From positions 1-64,000 of the forward strand of contig JBJXHC010000039.1 in NCBI GenBank assembly GCA_046160825.1: 64,000 bases of DNA, in the 5' to 3' direction. This document shows positions 40,893-50,475 of this stretch, piece by piece. The notes under the pieces are model-generated. The model searched no databases. It was not told the origin of the DNA and saw nothing but the letters and a program-made list of their open reading frames with translations. This DNA comes from JBJXHC01 sp046160825 (GTDB taxonomy: Bacteria; Bacteroidota; Ignavibacteria; UBA10030; UBA6906). Position numbers and translations under genes: made by a program. Numbering within the stretch: the stretch's first letter is position 1; each line of letters starts with the position of its first letter.

Positions 40893-41915
40893 CTACCTTC
40901 TCCCCGCGATAAAATCCTCCGCCAACTGCACATCGTCAGGGCTCCCGATGAAAAGCGGCGTGCGCTGGTGAAGCTTCTCCGGCTGGATATCGAGAATCCG
41001 GCGCTTACCGTCCGAGGCGCGTCCCCCCGCCTGCTCCACGATATAGCCGAGCGGATTGTTTTCGTACATCAGTCGGAGCTTGCCATTCGGGTTTTTTGAG
41101 TCGCCCGGGTAGCAGTAGATACCGCCATACAGGAGCGTTCGATGAACATCCGCCACGAGTGAGCCGATATAACGCGCTGAGTATGGTCGGCCCGTGGCTT
41201 TATCTTCCTGCTTGAGGTGTTGGACATATTTCTGGATTGTCGGATCCCATCTCCCGACATTCCCTTCATTTATACTGTAGATGGAGCCTCGTTGGGGGAT
41301 ACGCATGTTCTCATGCGAGAGCAGGAATTCCCCCACTGTCGGATCGAGTGTAAATCCATGGACGCCATGACCCGTGCTGTACACCACCATCATGCTTGAA
41401 CTGTAGAGAATGTATCCCGCCGCAACCTGTTTGTAACCCGGTTGCAACACATCCTCCAATGTTCCCGGTCCCGAAGGCGTGACGCGGCGAAGTACCGAGA
41501 AGATCGTCCCGACCGTAATATTGGCGTCGATGTTGCCGGATCCGTCAAGCGGGTCATATAACAAGACGTAATTGCCATGCGGATAAGCATCGGGAATGTG
41601 CATGAGGTCTTCATGTTCCTCGGATGCCATCACGCAGAGATGTCCACCGTGATCCATTGCTTTGAAGATTGTCTCATCAGCAAACTCGTCAAGCTTCTTC
41701 ACCTCGTCGCCGCTGATGTTCATGCGATCTGTCTTGCCGAGAATATTCACGAGTCCGGCTTTGCTCACGTCGCGCCAGACAAGTTTTGCAGCAAGGGAGA
41801 GTGCGTGCAAAAGACCCGAGAACTCACCGGTTGCGCCGGGATGGTCGCGTTCACCTTCAATGATGTGGCGTTCAAGTGTCATGAACTTTAGCGGGGTCGG
41901 AGTTGCTGCTGTCAT
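40893..41915 (-). CDS. fbp: fructose-1,6-bisphosphatase class I
   Basis: The 340-residue protein removes the C1 phosphate of fructose 1,6-bisphosphate in gluconeogenesis. The metal-binding motif is YDPLDGSGNIDANI (about 135-148), with the SGDEVKKLDEFADE loop, MASEEHED acidic site and GGIYCYPGD substrate region all present. Length is normal for class I. It is cytoplasmic, without signal. It starts 127 bases from the adjacent hydrolase operon and is a housekeeping gene. Confidence 0.96.
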   Translation of the reverse strand: MTAATPTPLKFMTLERHIIEGERDHPGATGEFSGLLHALSLAAKLVWRDVSKAGLVNILGKTDRMNISGDEVKKLDEFADETIFKAMDHGGHLCVMASEEHEDLMHIPDAYPHGNYVLLYDPLDGSGNIDANITVGTIFSVLRRVTPSGPGTLEDVLQPGYKQVAAGYILYSSSMMVVYSTGHGVHGFTLDPTVGEFLLSHENMRIPQRGSIYSINEGNVGRWDPTIQKYVQHLKQEDKATGRPYSARYIGSLVADVHRTLLYGGIYCYPGDSKNPNGKLRLMYENNPLGYIVEQAGGRASDGKRRILDIQPEKLHQRTPLFIGSPDDVQLAEDFIAGRR

Positions 41916-42041
41916 ACGGTCCCTTACATGATTTGGATAACCAGCGTGAGGTTCTGACCCCGTGGCGCGAGGAACAATCCGGGGAAAAAAGAACGCGGAA
42001 ATGTGTTTGAATCTAAAGAATCACGGTGAGAGTTGCAAGAA

Positions 42042-42875
42042 TCACCGAATGACGCGGGTAAGGAACTCCCGAATGCCGCTTTCGTACAGTATTGCAGAAA
42101 CAACATGACCGTCGTTGTGGCCGCCCGAAATCTGTAGGAATTCCTTGGGCATGCGCGCCACACCGTACAACGCCAGACCATGCTCAAACGGGACAACCTC
42201 GTCCTGTTGACTGTGGATAATCAACACCGGGCACGCAACTCTTTGCAGATACTCCACGGTCGGATAACGATATCTGAGCATGAGTCCGACAGGAAGAACG
42301 GGATATGCCCGTGCGGCCATAGCGGGGAGAGATGTGAATGTCGATTGCAGAATGAGCGCTTGTGGAGTTTCCTGTGAAGCGATATATGCGGCCACGGGAC
42401 CTCCCAACGACAAGCCGACAACGACAATTTTCTTGGATGTGAACCCGCGCTCCGTGGCCAGGTAGCTCCATGCAGCCTCAACATCTCTATACATACCCCC
42501 TTCACCCGGCTCTCCTTCGCTTGTTCCATAGCCACGATAGTCGAACACGAAGACCGAATGGCCGAGCCTGTGGAGCGTTTTTATGTATTCCAGCAACGAG
42601 GAGATGTTGCCACCATTCCCATGACAGAAGAGGACGACAGATGTGGAATCCGCCGGTATGAACCAGGCTCCCAGTCGAAGACCGTCCGCTGTTGTGAGTT
42701 GGACATCCTCAAACTGAAGACCGATTGCCTCAGGGGTCGCTGTAATCTCTTTGAAGGGGAAGAAAACGAACCGGTCCTGACTGACATAAAGAAACGCAGC
42801 AAACAGGAGGTAGACAAACACAAGAACGCCAAGGGTAATAACTAACGCCAAGCGGATCTTCTCGCGGGTCTGCAT
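42042..42875 (-). CDS. alpha/beta hydrolase (serine hydrolase, Bem46/YfhR type)
   Basis: The 277-residue protein has an N-terminal membrane anchor (ALVITLGVLVFVYLLFAAFL). The alpha/beta hydrolase core has the HGNGGN oxyanion motif, nucleophile Ser in VGLSLGGPVAA, Asp in IIHSQQDEVVP and His in SGGHNDGH. This is the arrangement of Bem46/YfhR membrane-anchored serine hydrolases. The substrate is unknown. It is the last gene of a four-gene operon, starting 4 bases past the stop of the 95-residue gene. Confidence 0.88.
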   Translation of the reverse strand: MQTREKIRLALVITLGVLVFVYLLFAAFLYVSQDRFVFFPFKEITATPEAIGLQFEDVQLTTADGLRLGAWFIPADSTSVVLFCHGNGGNISSLLEYIKTLHRLGHSVFVFDYRGYGTSEGEPGEGGMYRDVEAAWSYLATERGFTSKKIVVVGLSLGGPVAAYIASQETPQALILQSTFTSLPAMAARAYPVLPVGLMLRYRYPTVEYLQRVACPVLIIHSQQDEVVPFEHGLALYGVARMPKEFLQISGGHNDGHVVSAILYESGIREFLTRVIR

Positions 42876-42879
42876 GTGT

Positions 42880-43167
42880 TCACAGTTCCGGTCTCGTGAG
42901 GTGTGGCGGCTCGAACCCCCGGTACGTATCGAAACGGGAATCGTAGAAGACGATATTGAAGGAACTGTCGCGCAACGTTCCGCCGGATGGAGAGAGATAA
43001 AAATCGGAGACCGTATCTGTCTGCTTGTTCACCGGCTTTCCGTTCTCCGTATAAAATGTGAGTGTGTAACTCCCGAGGAGAAAGGGTGCTGTCTTCAACT
43101 GTTCGAATAAATTCTGATCTTTGAAGAGAAACAGATCGTCAACCGGTTGTTCTCCGGCATCGCTCAC
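42880..43167 (-). CDS. small hypothetical protein in the SDR/AKR operon (95 aa)
   Basis: GTG 43167 overlaps the TGA of the aldo/keto reductase gene (GTGA). The product is beta-rich (TAPFLLGSYTLTFYTENGKP) without signal or membrane segment. It ends four bases before the hydrolase start. The tight spacing on both sides supports a real gene of unknown function. Confidence 0.6.
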   Translation of the reverse strand: MSDAGEQPVDDLFLFKDQNLFEQLKTAPFLLGSYTLTFYTENGKPVNKQTDTVSDFYLSPSGGTLRDSSFNIVFYDSRFDTYRGFEPPHLTRPEL

Positions 43168-44126
43168 TGCCCACCGCCCATTGACTCGAATGTTCGCTCG
43201 CCAACACTCTGGTCGATAAAAAACAATTGGTCGTCTACAATATTCAGCCGTTCATTCGTCGCGATGTGCCGGATCTGCTGCGCACTCTTCGCGCCACAAA
43301 CAGCGACACTCACCGTTTCGTTACGCAACACCCAGCCGAGGGCAAGTTGTGTAAGACTTACCCCTTGCTGTTCGGCAATCTTGCGCAATCGGTTCACGGC
43401 TTCCACATTATCACGGTAGCGTTGTCCGCGGAACCGTTTGTCCAGCACACGATGATCGGTGATATCGAAAACGGAATTGCGGTGCAACTCACCATGCAGG
43501 AGTCCGCAGAGAAACGGCTCACTCGCAATGACAGAAATTCCTGCCGCACGGCAAAATGGAAGGACCTCATTTTCAATCATGCGGTTCATGACATTATATG
43601 GTGCCTCCACGGCTTCGATACGTCCATACCGTAGTTCATCACGCAGACGCGCAGTATCAGCTTCGCACGTACCGATGAAACGGATCTTACCGGCCTGCCG
43701 AAGCTCAACCAGTGTCTCCATTGTTTCCTTCACCGGTGTGTGTGGGTCAGGGCCGTAGATCATATAGAGATCTATGTGATCTCTCTTCAGTCGCCGCAGA
43801 CTTCCTTCCACTCTCTTGATGATGGATTCCCTGTCGTTGCTTCTCCAGATGTTAAGATCGGAAACACTGCCGGTGCCGTTCTTCGTGGCAATAAACACGC
43901 GGTCGATGTGGTTTCCCAATGCTTCAGCAAGGAGTTCCTCTGCTCTGCCGTCCCCGTATGTCGGTGACGTATCGAAGAACGTAATGCCAAGATCAATGGC
44001 GGCGTGAACCGTGCGCACGACATCAATCTTCGGCATCGGGCCATACAATCCTCCGAACGCCATCGTCCCAAGTCCAAGTCTGGAGACGACCTGATTTGTT
44101 CTACCAAGCTTGACGTATTCGACCAT
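43164..44126 (-). CDS. aldo/keto reductase
   Basis: The 320-residue protein opens with YVKLGRTNQVVSRLGLGTMA and has the active-site Tyr in FFDTSPTYGDGRAEELLAEAL. Other family elements are IDLYMIYGPDPHTPVKETME and the NADPH-site stretch GVSLTQLALGWVLRNETVSV. It reduces carbonyls with NADPH; the substrate is unknown. It lies in an operon with an SDR dehydrogenase and a hydrolase, with a 4-base gap to the SDR gene. Together they may form a small carbonyl-metabolism unit. Confidence 0.9.
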   Translation of the reverse strand: MVEYVKLGRTNQVVSRLGLGTMAFGGLYGPMPKIDVVRTVHAAIDLGITFFDTSPTYGDGRAEELLAEALGNHIDRVFIATKNGTGSVSDLNIWRSNDRESIIKRVEGSLRRLKRDHIDLYMIYGPDPHTPVKETMETLVELRQAGKIRFIGTCEADTARLRDELRYGRIEAVEAPYNVMNRMIENEVLPFCRAAGISVIASEPFLCGLLHGELHRNSVFDITDHRVLDKRFRGQRYRDNVEAVNRLRKIAEQQGVSLTQLALGWVLRNETVSVAVCGAKSAQQIRHIATNERLNIVDDQLFFIDQSVGERTFESMGGGQ

Positions 44127-44129
44127 TCC

Positions 44130-44906
44130 CTAAACTCCTGTACGATGCACCATGGTCACCGATGCCTGATGGATTGAGGTCATGGATATTTCGTTGATGT
44201 TCACGTGTGGGGGACGAGTTGCACAGAATACAACGGCGTCGGCAACATCCTCGGCGCGTAACGGCGTCATACCGGCATAGGTTTTCGCAGCGCGCTCCTT
44301 GTCGCCGTGAAAGCGGACTTCGCTGAACTCCGTTTCCACCAATCCCGGATCCACGCTCGAAACACGCACCGCCGTGCCGAGCAAATCCATCTTCAGGCTG
44401 CGGGTGATTCCGGTGACGGCAAATTTCGTGGCGCTATAGACATTGCCGGCTGGATAGGTCTGCTGGCCTGCTATCGATCCGATGTTGACGACATGACCAG
44501 TGTTTCGTTCAATCATTGATGGCAACACCGCGCGGGTAACGTACAACAAGCCCTTCACGTTCGTATCGATCATTTCGTCCCAGTCTTCGGTTTTTCCTTC
44601 GTGAAGCTTGACGAGACCCCGGCTCAGGCCCGCGTTGTTCACGAGAATGTCGATGGGTTTCCATTCTGCGGGAAGTGCGTTAAAGAAAACCTCAACTGCC
44701 TTCTGCTTTCGTACATCCAATTCGCCGGTGAAGATGCTGGTGCCATGTTGCCCGGCGAGCTTCTTGGCCATTTCATCCAACCGCGAGCGTCGTCGCGCAA
44801 CGAGGATGAGCTTGCTTCCCTCACGCGCAAACGAGGCAGCACATGCGGCGCCAATACCGCTACTGGCGCCGGTGATACAGACGATGGAGTTCTTGAGAGA
44901 AATCAT
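44130..44906 (-). CDS. short-chain dehydrogenase/reductase (YdfG-like)
   Basis: The 258-residue protein has the Rossmann motif TGASSGIG (about 14-21), NNAG (about 90-93), catalytic Ser in NIGSIAG, and Tyr-Lys in YSATKFA. The sequence resembles the YdfG/NADP-dependent 3-hydroxy acid dehydrogenase subgroup (FNALPAEWKPIDILVNNAGL). First gene of the operon with aldo/keto reductase, 95-residue protein and hydrolase. Confidence 0.92.
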   Translation of the reverse strand: MISLKNSIVCITGASSGIGAACAASFAREGSKLILVARRRSRLDEMAKKLAGQHGTSIFTGELDVRKQKAVEVFFNALPAEWKPIDILVNNAGLSRGLVKLHEGKTEDWDEMIDTNVKGLLYVTRAVLPSMIERNTGHVVNIGSIAGQQTYPAGNVYSATKFAVTGITRSLKMDLLGTAVRVSSVDPGLVETEFSEVRFHGDKERAAKTYAGMTPLRAEDVADAVVFCATRPPHVNINEISMTSIHQASVTMVHRTGV

Positions 44907-44940
44907 TCTTGAGAGGAAAGGCTTGTATTCCTGTACAACA

Positions 44941-46605
44941 TTATTGTCCTAGCGTGAAAATCGGATTGATGTCCGTCGGAACGTCCGTCAGTTTGTCCAA
45001 CACCCGTTGCATCTGAGGACGGACAACGGCATACTTTTCGAACATGGCCTTGGCCTTGCCATAATCCCCGTCGGCCTGGACCGTCATAATCTCTCCGGTG
45101 AGCTTTCTGGTCGCATCTTTTATCTTACCAAAGTTGACGCTGAACGTCCCGGATGATTCGTTGAACTCGAACGCTCCTTCATCCAGAAGGTAATTGAACT
45201 GCAACGCCATTCCCTTCCCATGCGCCTCGTTGATGCCGAAGCGGACGGAACGGAACACACCGGCAAGGAACGTGACGTACATTTGTTGCTCTGTTTCTTT
45301 CGCCACTACACCTTTATCAATCAGGTACTGCAATGCGAAGAGTCCGGAAATATCCGCCTTTGCTTCTTCAAGCGCGGAGTATTGCTCCTTCAACTCCTGA
45401 CGGACAGTTGTCGCCTTTCCGCCCACGGTGATATTGTGCGGCCCGAGACCATGCATCAGTTCGTGTGCGAGAATATGTGTAAAGAAGGGATCGAATGAAA
45501 CGTGCGGCAATTGGGTTGTGTCAAGCGCGACCTTTGAGATCGGGGTCAGGACATTCTTGAACTTTGCCTCCTGCACATTTTTCAACATCACACGCTTGCT
45601 TCCCTTCTCCTTCACCACCTTTTCATCGTTGGGGAGATTGTACGCAGCGGTCTGCACACCGGCAACGGCTTCTCCGCCGACATACACCTCGTCAACAACA
45701 CGGATGGGAGACAGCGCTCCCAGCTTTGGATTGCGGTGCTTCGGGTCTATCGGGAGATTATTCTCGATCTCCTGTAGATACTGCGAGAACTTCTGGAGCT
45801 TGTCGGTCTCGGCTTCGTTCCGCAGGGTGATGAACGCTTCAAACGCCGCTTTGTAGTTGAACAGTTCATCCATGTACGTTTCATACGGACCGATGGTAAC
45901 ATCAATCGGACTGTCGAGGTCCATCCATGCAACATCGCTGTCGTAGTAATTATCACTCAAGAACGCCGCGGCACGTTTCGTGAGAAATGCTTTCAATGTC
46001 GCATTGTCCGTCAGTTCGGCAGCTTCGCGCAGCAATGCAGCAGCAGGCTCCAGAACGTCCCGGTACTCTTCGCTGTAGGGCACAAGTTTGAGTGAGCGGT
46101 CGGCATTCCGTCGCACCGTATGGAAAAATCCCGTGGCTTTCTTCTTTTCCATTTCCGGCAGCGTCGCCACCCACGTCTCAAACTCCTCCTTCGTCATATC
46201 GTCCGGATAGAAGTTTGCGTGGTGAGGCTTGGAGGGGACTCCATCAACGAATGCCGAGTCATTGTCCAGGCTCGACCATGGACCCAATTCGATGGTGAAC
46301 AACTGGAGACGTTCCTTTCCGGCGGCCGTGGTATCTTGTTGCAACCGGGCAAAGAGCTCTTCGTTCCCGCTCCACATCTGGCGGATGTAGATACGCGTCA
46401 TGAGCTTTGCGGCTTCGATCAGCTTGTCGAGGGCTTGACGATCGTTTGGGGAGAGGTTCGCGGCATCGCCGGCAAGTTCAGCGGGAGCAAAGCGCTTGAT
46501 TTTCTTTGCGACTGCGGATTCAACCTTGGGTGGAGCCTCTTTCGTGCAGCTTACCGTTGTAAGAATCATGATACTCACCAATAAATGAAGAGCAAGAGAT
46601 CGCAT
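44941..46605 (-). CDS. M49-like (dipeptidyl peptidase III-type) metallopeptidase lipoprotein
   Basis: The 554-residue protein has a lipoprotein signal (VSIMILTTVSC, Cys at about 20). The long helical body resembles the bacterial dipeptidyl-peptidase III family. Its zinc motif is HELMHG (His381), an HExxH site, with GLGPHNITVGG following, and the third ligand region is YSALEEAKADISGLFALQYL. Classical M49 enzymes have HExxGH; this subgroup has HELMH. It should act on peptides in the periplasm or at the outer membrane. Standalone; the spacer 46606-46808 holds no other feature. Confidence 0.82.
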   Translation of the reverse strand: MRSLALHLLVSIMILTTVSCTKEAPPKVESAVAKKIKRFAPAELAGDAANLSPNDRQALDKLIEAAKLMTRIYIRQMWSGNEELFARLQQDTTAAGKERLQLFTIELGPWSSLDNDSAFVDGVPSKPHHANFYPDDMTKEEFETWVATLPEMEKKKATGFFHTVRRNADRSLKLVPYSEEYRDVLEPAAALLREAAELTDNATLKAFLTKRAAAFLSDNYYDSDVAWMDLDSPIDVTIGPYETYMDELFNYKAAFEAFITLRNEAETDKLQKFSQYLQEIENNLPIDPKHRNPKLGALSPIRVVDEVYVGGEAVAGVQTAAYNLPNDEKVVKEKGSKRVMLKNVQEAKFKNVLTPISKVALDTTQLPHVSFDPFFTHILAHELMHGLGPHNITVGGKATTVRQELKEQYSALEEAKADISGLFALQYLIDKGVVAKETEQQMYVTFLAGVFRSVRFGINEAHGKGMALQFNYLLDEGAFEFNESSGTFSVNFGKIKDATRKLTGEIMTVQADGDYGKAKAMFEKYAVVRPQMQRVLDKLTDVPTDINPIFTLGQ

Positions 46606-46808
46606 GGGTTTACCTTTTTAAGAAGTGGAATGTGCGGATAAGATAAGCAATCGCGGAGGACATTTGCAATTTACGAGCAATGAAAACAGAGGAGATGCAG
46701 TTTATGGAGTTGGTAGAGTTTGTGGAGTTAAGTATTGACAACTCCAAACGTCAGGGATCCAGGTCAAAAAAACATCCCACATCCCCGCTGCGCCTCCATC
46801 CCCCGTGT

Positions 46809-49800
46809 CTACCGGAGTAACATCATCTTCCGTGTCTGGACGAAGTCCTTTACCTTCAAATGATAGAAATACACGCCGGACGCGACCATCCTTCCGAACT
46901 CATTTCGTGCGTCCCATTGTGTTACGTGGCTTCCGGGCTCCATCTCGCCATTGACGAGTGTGCGCACTCTCTGTCCAAGAATATTGAAGATGTGAAGCTC
47001 GACCGACGAGCGGGACACGAGCCCATACCTGATCGTGGTGACCGGGTTGAACGGATTCGGATAGTTCTGGTACAGATGCACTGAAAGTGGAATCTCACCC
47101 ACGGGTACACTCGCCGGAGTTGCAACGACTTCCAGGCTGTCGCCACTGAAATTCGGTTTCCTGCTGGTAATGCGGAAGACAGTCCCTTCTTCAGGAAGAA
47201 GTTGGTTGTACGGGCCGGGGATATTCCCTCCATCCCAATTCACGAAGACGATCCTTGCCATTACCTCGTCGTGATCGTTTCCATTTCCATCCGTCCCGTC
47301 ATACCCAGGACCTTGATTCACAAATTCAGTCACATAACCGGTCTCACCGGGCGACCTATCAGTAGGCTCATACCAATATATCCAGTCGGTGTAGGGGTCA
47401 TCACTACCACCCGAAACCCCGTGATCTATATGCTGAAGATTGAACTCAGCATTGCCGTCCGCATCATTCACCCATGGAATCATTCTGAAATCATCCAGAG
47501 GATCGTCCGGAGTATCAATCCCGGTATTCCAAATCTCAAATGGAACGTCGATCACCTCTCCCGTTGTGAACGCCAACCAGGCCTTTCCCCCTGTTGCGGT
47601 AAAGCGGAGCTCGAAATCGTATGGGACGAACCGGCTGAAGTTGTCGCCGCGAAAGACGCGTTGGACAAACCATCCTGCATAAGACACGTCTCCGCTACCA
47701 AAAGATCCTGTGTGAATAAGCCACTCCGCCGGTCCGACCTGTTGTCGTTCCGTCGGATCGGCAAATACAGGAAACCCTGCAAAGGTCGCGGCTGCGCCTT
47801 CAGGCGGGGCAAGTGGACCGGCAGCATTTGCGACCGTCAGGAAATCCTTGACGCCGGGATTCGCCAGGCCGTCGATAACACGGTACTGGACACCATCAAT
47901 CACGGGATGAGGATAGTCCGGGTCAGCGCTGATGACGCCGTTATCCCATTTGAGCTGACCGGTTATACGGTCATGCAACCTCCAATGAACGTCGGTCACT
48001 CCCTGAAAAAAAGAAATCAGGTACGCGTGGCCGGTGAGTTGCGACTCCTCGGCAATCACGGGCTTCACATTGTCCGGAGATCCATGAAGTGACGTTACCT
48101 CAAGCGTATCACCCCAATGCAGTCCGGGAGTCCATGCCACCACAGGCACTGGCGAGCTCAGCAGGGATGATGCATAGTCGGATCGAATGCGGTACGACAG
48201 AGTATGCACGTTGCCCGTGTCTGGCCCAATGGATATAAGAAAGAGCAAAGAACTTGATACCGTTGCATTAGGGGCAATACCTGTGTTGTAGATAATTTCC
48301 TGATCGTCTGACCCGAAGGAGAGGTTGGTAATGCGTAATGTATCAATTGCGTTGATCCCGTCGGGATTGAAGATATCAAACGCGGCATGGACCGTCTCAC
48401 CGTGATTGAGACTCGAATCCTGCTGACCGTTCTCCCAAACTACCCTGAAGTTATTCAATACCGGGGTTGGCCGAAGAGCGATATTCCCATATGATCCATA
48501 AAACACAATCGAGTCAATCGGTGTATGAACAACAAGATCACCCTTCACCGGATACTTTGCATTTCTCTTAACGATGGAATTCCCCCAAATGCCATCACCA
48601 GCAACGCTGTCATCATGGAGCCCATCGTCGAATAACTGGACCGAAAACAGCGGCTCGGAGCCGACCTCCGGAGAGAACGACACAGACGCACCTGTCGGTC
48701 CGGACTGCGATGAAAGATCGGCTTGCACATGGAGTTGTGTGGTTGTGTCCGTCGGGTGCGAAATCCATCTCGCCACATCCGGTACATCAAACTGCTTTCC
48801 ATAGAACGATCGAAGCTGGACGACATTCTGTTTCATCTCCGCAAACGAGGTCAGGTGATTACCTGTGTGACGTATTCCCCCGACAAGTGCGATGACAACC
48901 TCCTGTGTGTCGCCGTTCATCACTGTGAAGGGTCCGGTGGAAAGTGTTATCCTCCGATCTCCCGGCGCATCTATGTAGCCGTCAATGCGTCCGGTACCTG
49001 TGAGCGGATCGCCATCAAGCCAGAATGAAGACGGAATGCCTGGAGTAAGCGGGTGAATAAACGGAGACCCATCGAATCGCTCCAAACCCCTGAGAAGATT
49101 GTACCACTGTAGTGTGCCCTGGTATTGGCCAAGGGGTGGATCTGCAAATCCTCCTGAGCCCGCATAAGTCTGCGCTGTCATGGGGTGGTTTTTTTTACCG
49201 GGGAGTTTTCGGAAATCAAACAGAGCTGTATCCTGCACGTTACCGGTAGGCACAACCGGCCCCTGCAATAACGCGTATCCCACTGCTGCTGGAGGGAGAG
49301 AGAACCTGCCATACTCCTTATCAGTAGACTGGCCATTGTAAACGAATGTTGTGTGAAGAACGGTATCAGACCCGGTGAAGTCGTTACTCCAGTCGCCGAG
49401 ATCCGGATCGGACCACTGGCAAACATACATGGAGTCAATAGAAAAGCCGGATTTGTTGATCATCCTCGTCCGTCGATACATTGCCTGCCCGAACACGCCG
49501 TCCGCCTTGTACCCCCACAGTGTCATTTGCACTTCCAGTCCAATCGATGGTGACCCGTAGAGCAAGCGCGTGGCAATTGAATCGACATCATTAATAACAA
49601 ACCACATTACCTGGTCGGCATTTTGCAAACCCGGTCGATCAATACCGGCATCCCAAATCCCATTGGCATTGAGATCATAGAACGGCGCGCCAAGATCGCC
49701 CGGCCACTCATTCCAGTCGAGTACATATTGATTGATAATTGCCTGCGCCATCTGCGGCGTTACGTCGATGGGAGAGATGTTGTTAAACTCCGCCGTCTCC

Positions 49801-50297
49801 ATGACAATGTCCGGATCTGTCGTCGTCAGGTTCTGCCAGTCGCGTCGTATCTTATATATGCGCGCACGCGGATGATCGGGATCGATGGCAAGAGGCGGTG
49901 CGGTTGGAGTTCCGGGAGTTGTTATCCATCCAGGTCTTGTACCGATGTTATACGTCTGGCCACCGACACGAAGCCGGGGCAAGGATGTGTCGCGAGTATC
50001 ATCCACAATTCCACTCCACAACATACCATCCTGAAATACCACTCCTGCTGTCCCGCGAGGATAAACCGTGCCCGGATTCCCCGTTCCCGGAATTCTCCCA
50101 GACCATCCGTCACGTCTCATCCAAACGGAGATGTTATTGATGTTGAGCAGCCCCATCTCTGAGTTGCTGAGGCGATTTGAAACAGGGCCTGACATCCCTT
50201 TGTCGGATGTGAGTTCTTTTTTCTGGGAAAGACCGGAATGACTGGAAAGAAGAACGATGATGCCGATGGTAATGCTGATCGCGTTTCGTCTCTTCAT
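46809..50297 (-). CDS. large T9SS-sorted secreted protein
   Basis: The 1162-residue protein has a signal peptide (ISITIGIIVLLSSHSGLSQ). The N-terminal half of a common Ignavibacteria secreted family follows (VWMRRDGWSGRIPGTGNPGT, GVVFQDGMLWSGIVDD), then Ig-like beta domains and a T9SS sorting tail beginning YQNYPNPFNPVTTIRYGL and ending VQTRKMMLLR. The domain with WSDPDLGDWSNDFTGSDTVL contains Asp-rich metal-type loops. No catalytic motif was found. Probably a surface structural or binding protein. No terminator is evident after it. Confidence 0.85.
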   Translation of the reverse strand: MKRRNAISITIGIIVLLSSHSGLSQKKELTSDKGMSGPVSNRLSNSEMGLLNINNISVWMRRDGWSGRIPGTGNPGTVYPRGTAGVVFQDGMLWSGIVDDTRDTSLPRLRVGGQTYNIGTRPGWITTPGTPTAPPLAIDPDHPRARIYKIRRDWQNLTTTDPDIVMETAEFNNISPIDVTPQMAQAIINQYVLDWNEWPGDLGAPFYDLNANGIWDAGIDRPGLQNADQVMWFVINDVDSIATRLLYGSPSIGLEVQMTLWGYKADGVFGQAMYRRTRMINKSGFSIDSMYVCQWSDPDLGDWSNDFTGSDTVLHTTFVYNGQSTDKEYGRFSLPPAAVGYALLQGPVVPTGNVQDTALFDFRKLPGKKNHPMTAQTYAGSGGFADPPLGQYQGTLQWYNLLRGLERFDGSPFIHPLTPGIPSSFWLDGDPLTGTGRIDGYIDAPGDRRITLSTGPFTVMNGDTQEVVIALVGGIRHTGNHLTSFAEMKQNVVQLRSFYGKQFDVPDVARWISHPTDTTTQLHVQADLSSQSGPTGASVSFSPEVGSEPLFSVQLFDDGLHDDSVAGDGIWGNSIVKRNAKYPVKGDLVVHTPIDSIVFYGSYGNIALRPTPVLNNFRVVWENGQQDSSLNHGETVHAAFDIFNPDGINAIDTLRITNLSFGSDDQEIIYNTGIAPNATVSSSLLFLISIGPDTGNVHTLSYRIRSDYASSLLSSPVPVVAWTPGLHWGDTLEVTSLHGSPDNVKPVIAEESQLTGHAYLISFFQGVTDVHWRLHDRITGQLKWDNGVISADPDYPHPVIDGVQYRVIDGLANPGVKDFLTVANAAGPLAPPEGAAATFAGFPVFADPTERQQVGPAEWLIHTGSFGSGDVSYAGWFVQRVFRGDNFSRFVPYDFELRFTATGGKAWLAFTTGEVIDVPFEIWNTGIDTPDDPLDDFRMIPWVNDADGNAEFNLQHIDHGVSGGSDDPYTDWIYWYEPTDRSPGETGYVTEFVNQGPGYDGTDGNGNDHDEVMARIVFVNWDGGNIPGPYNQLLPEEGTVFRITSRKPNFSGDSLEVVATPASVPVGEIPLSVHLYQNYPNPFNPVTTIRYGLVSRSSVELHIFNILGQRVRTLVNGEMEPGSHVTQWDARNEFGRMVASGVYFYHLKVKDFVQTRKMMLLR

Positions 50298-50406
50298 ATC
50301 CCCTCCTCATTCGAGTTTGGGCGGCGTGAAACTACAACAGGTTCATCAAGAAGTGTATGAAATATACTGCGCCCTTCCGCTATAGTCAAGTTCTTGGGTG
50401 GATCCA

Positions 50407-50448
50407 ACAAAAACAACACCCCTGTCCGACGAGCGTCGAACAGGGGTG
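50407..50448 (-). terminator. terminator of the 50476 gene
   Basis: CACCCCTGTTCGACG and CGTCGGACAGGGGTG (minus strand) form a 15-bp stem with one mismatch, followed by a T-rich tract. Confidence 0.88.
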
Positions 50449-50475
50449 CGGGTTTTGACCGGGAATCAGAGGACG

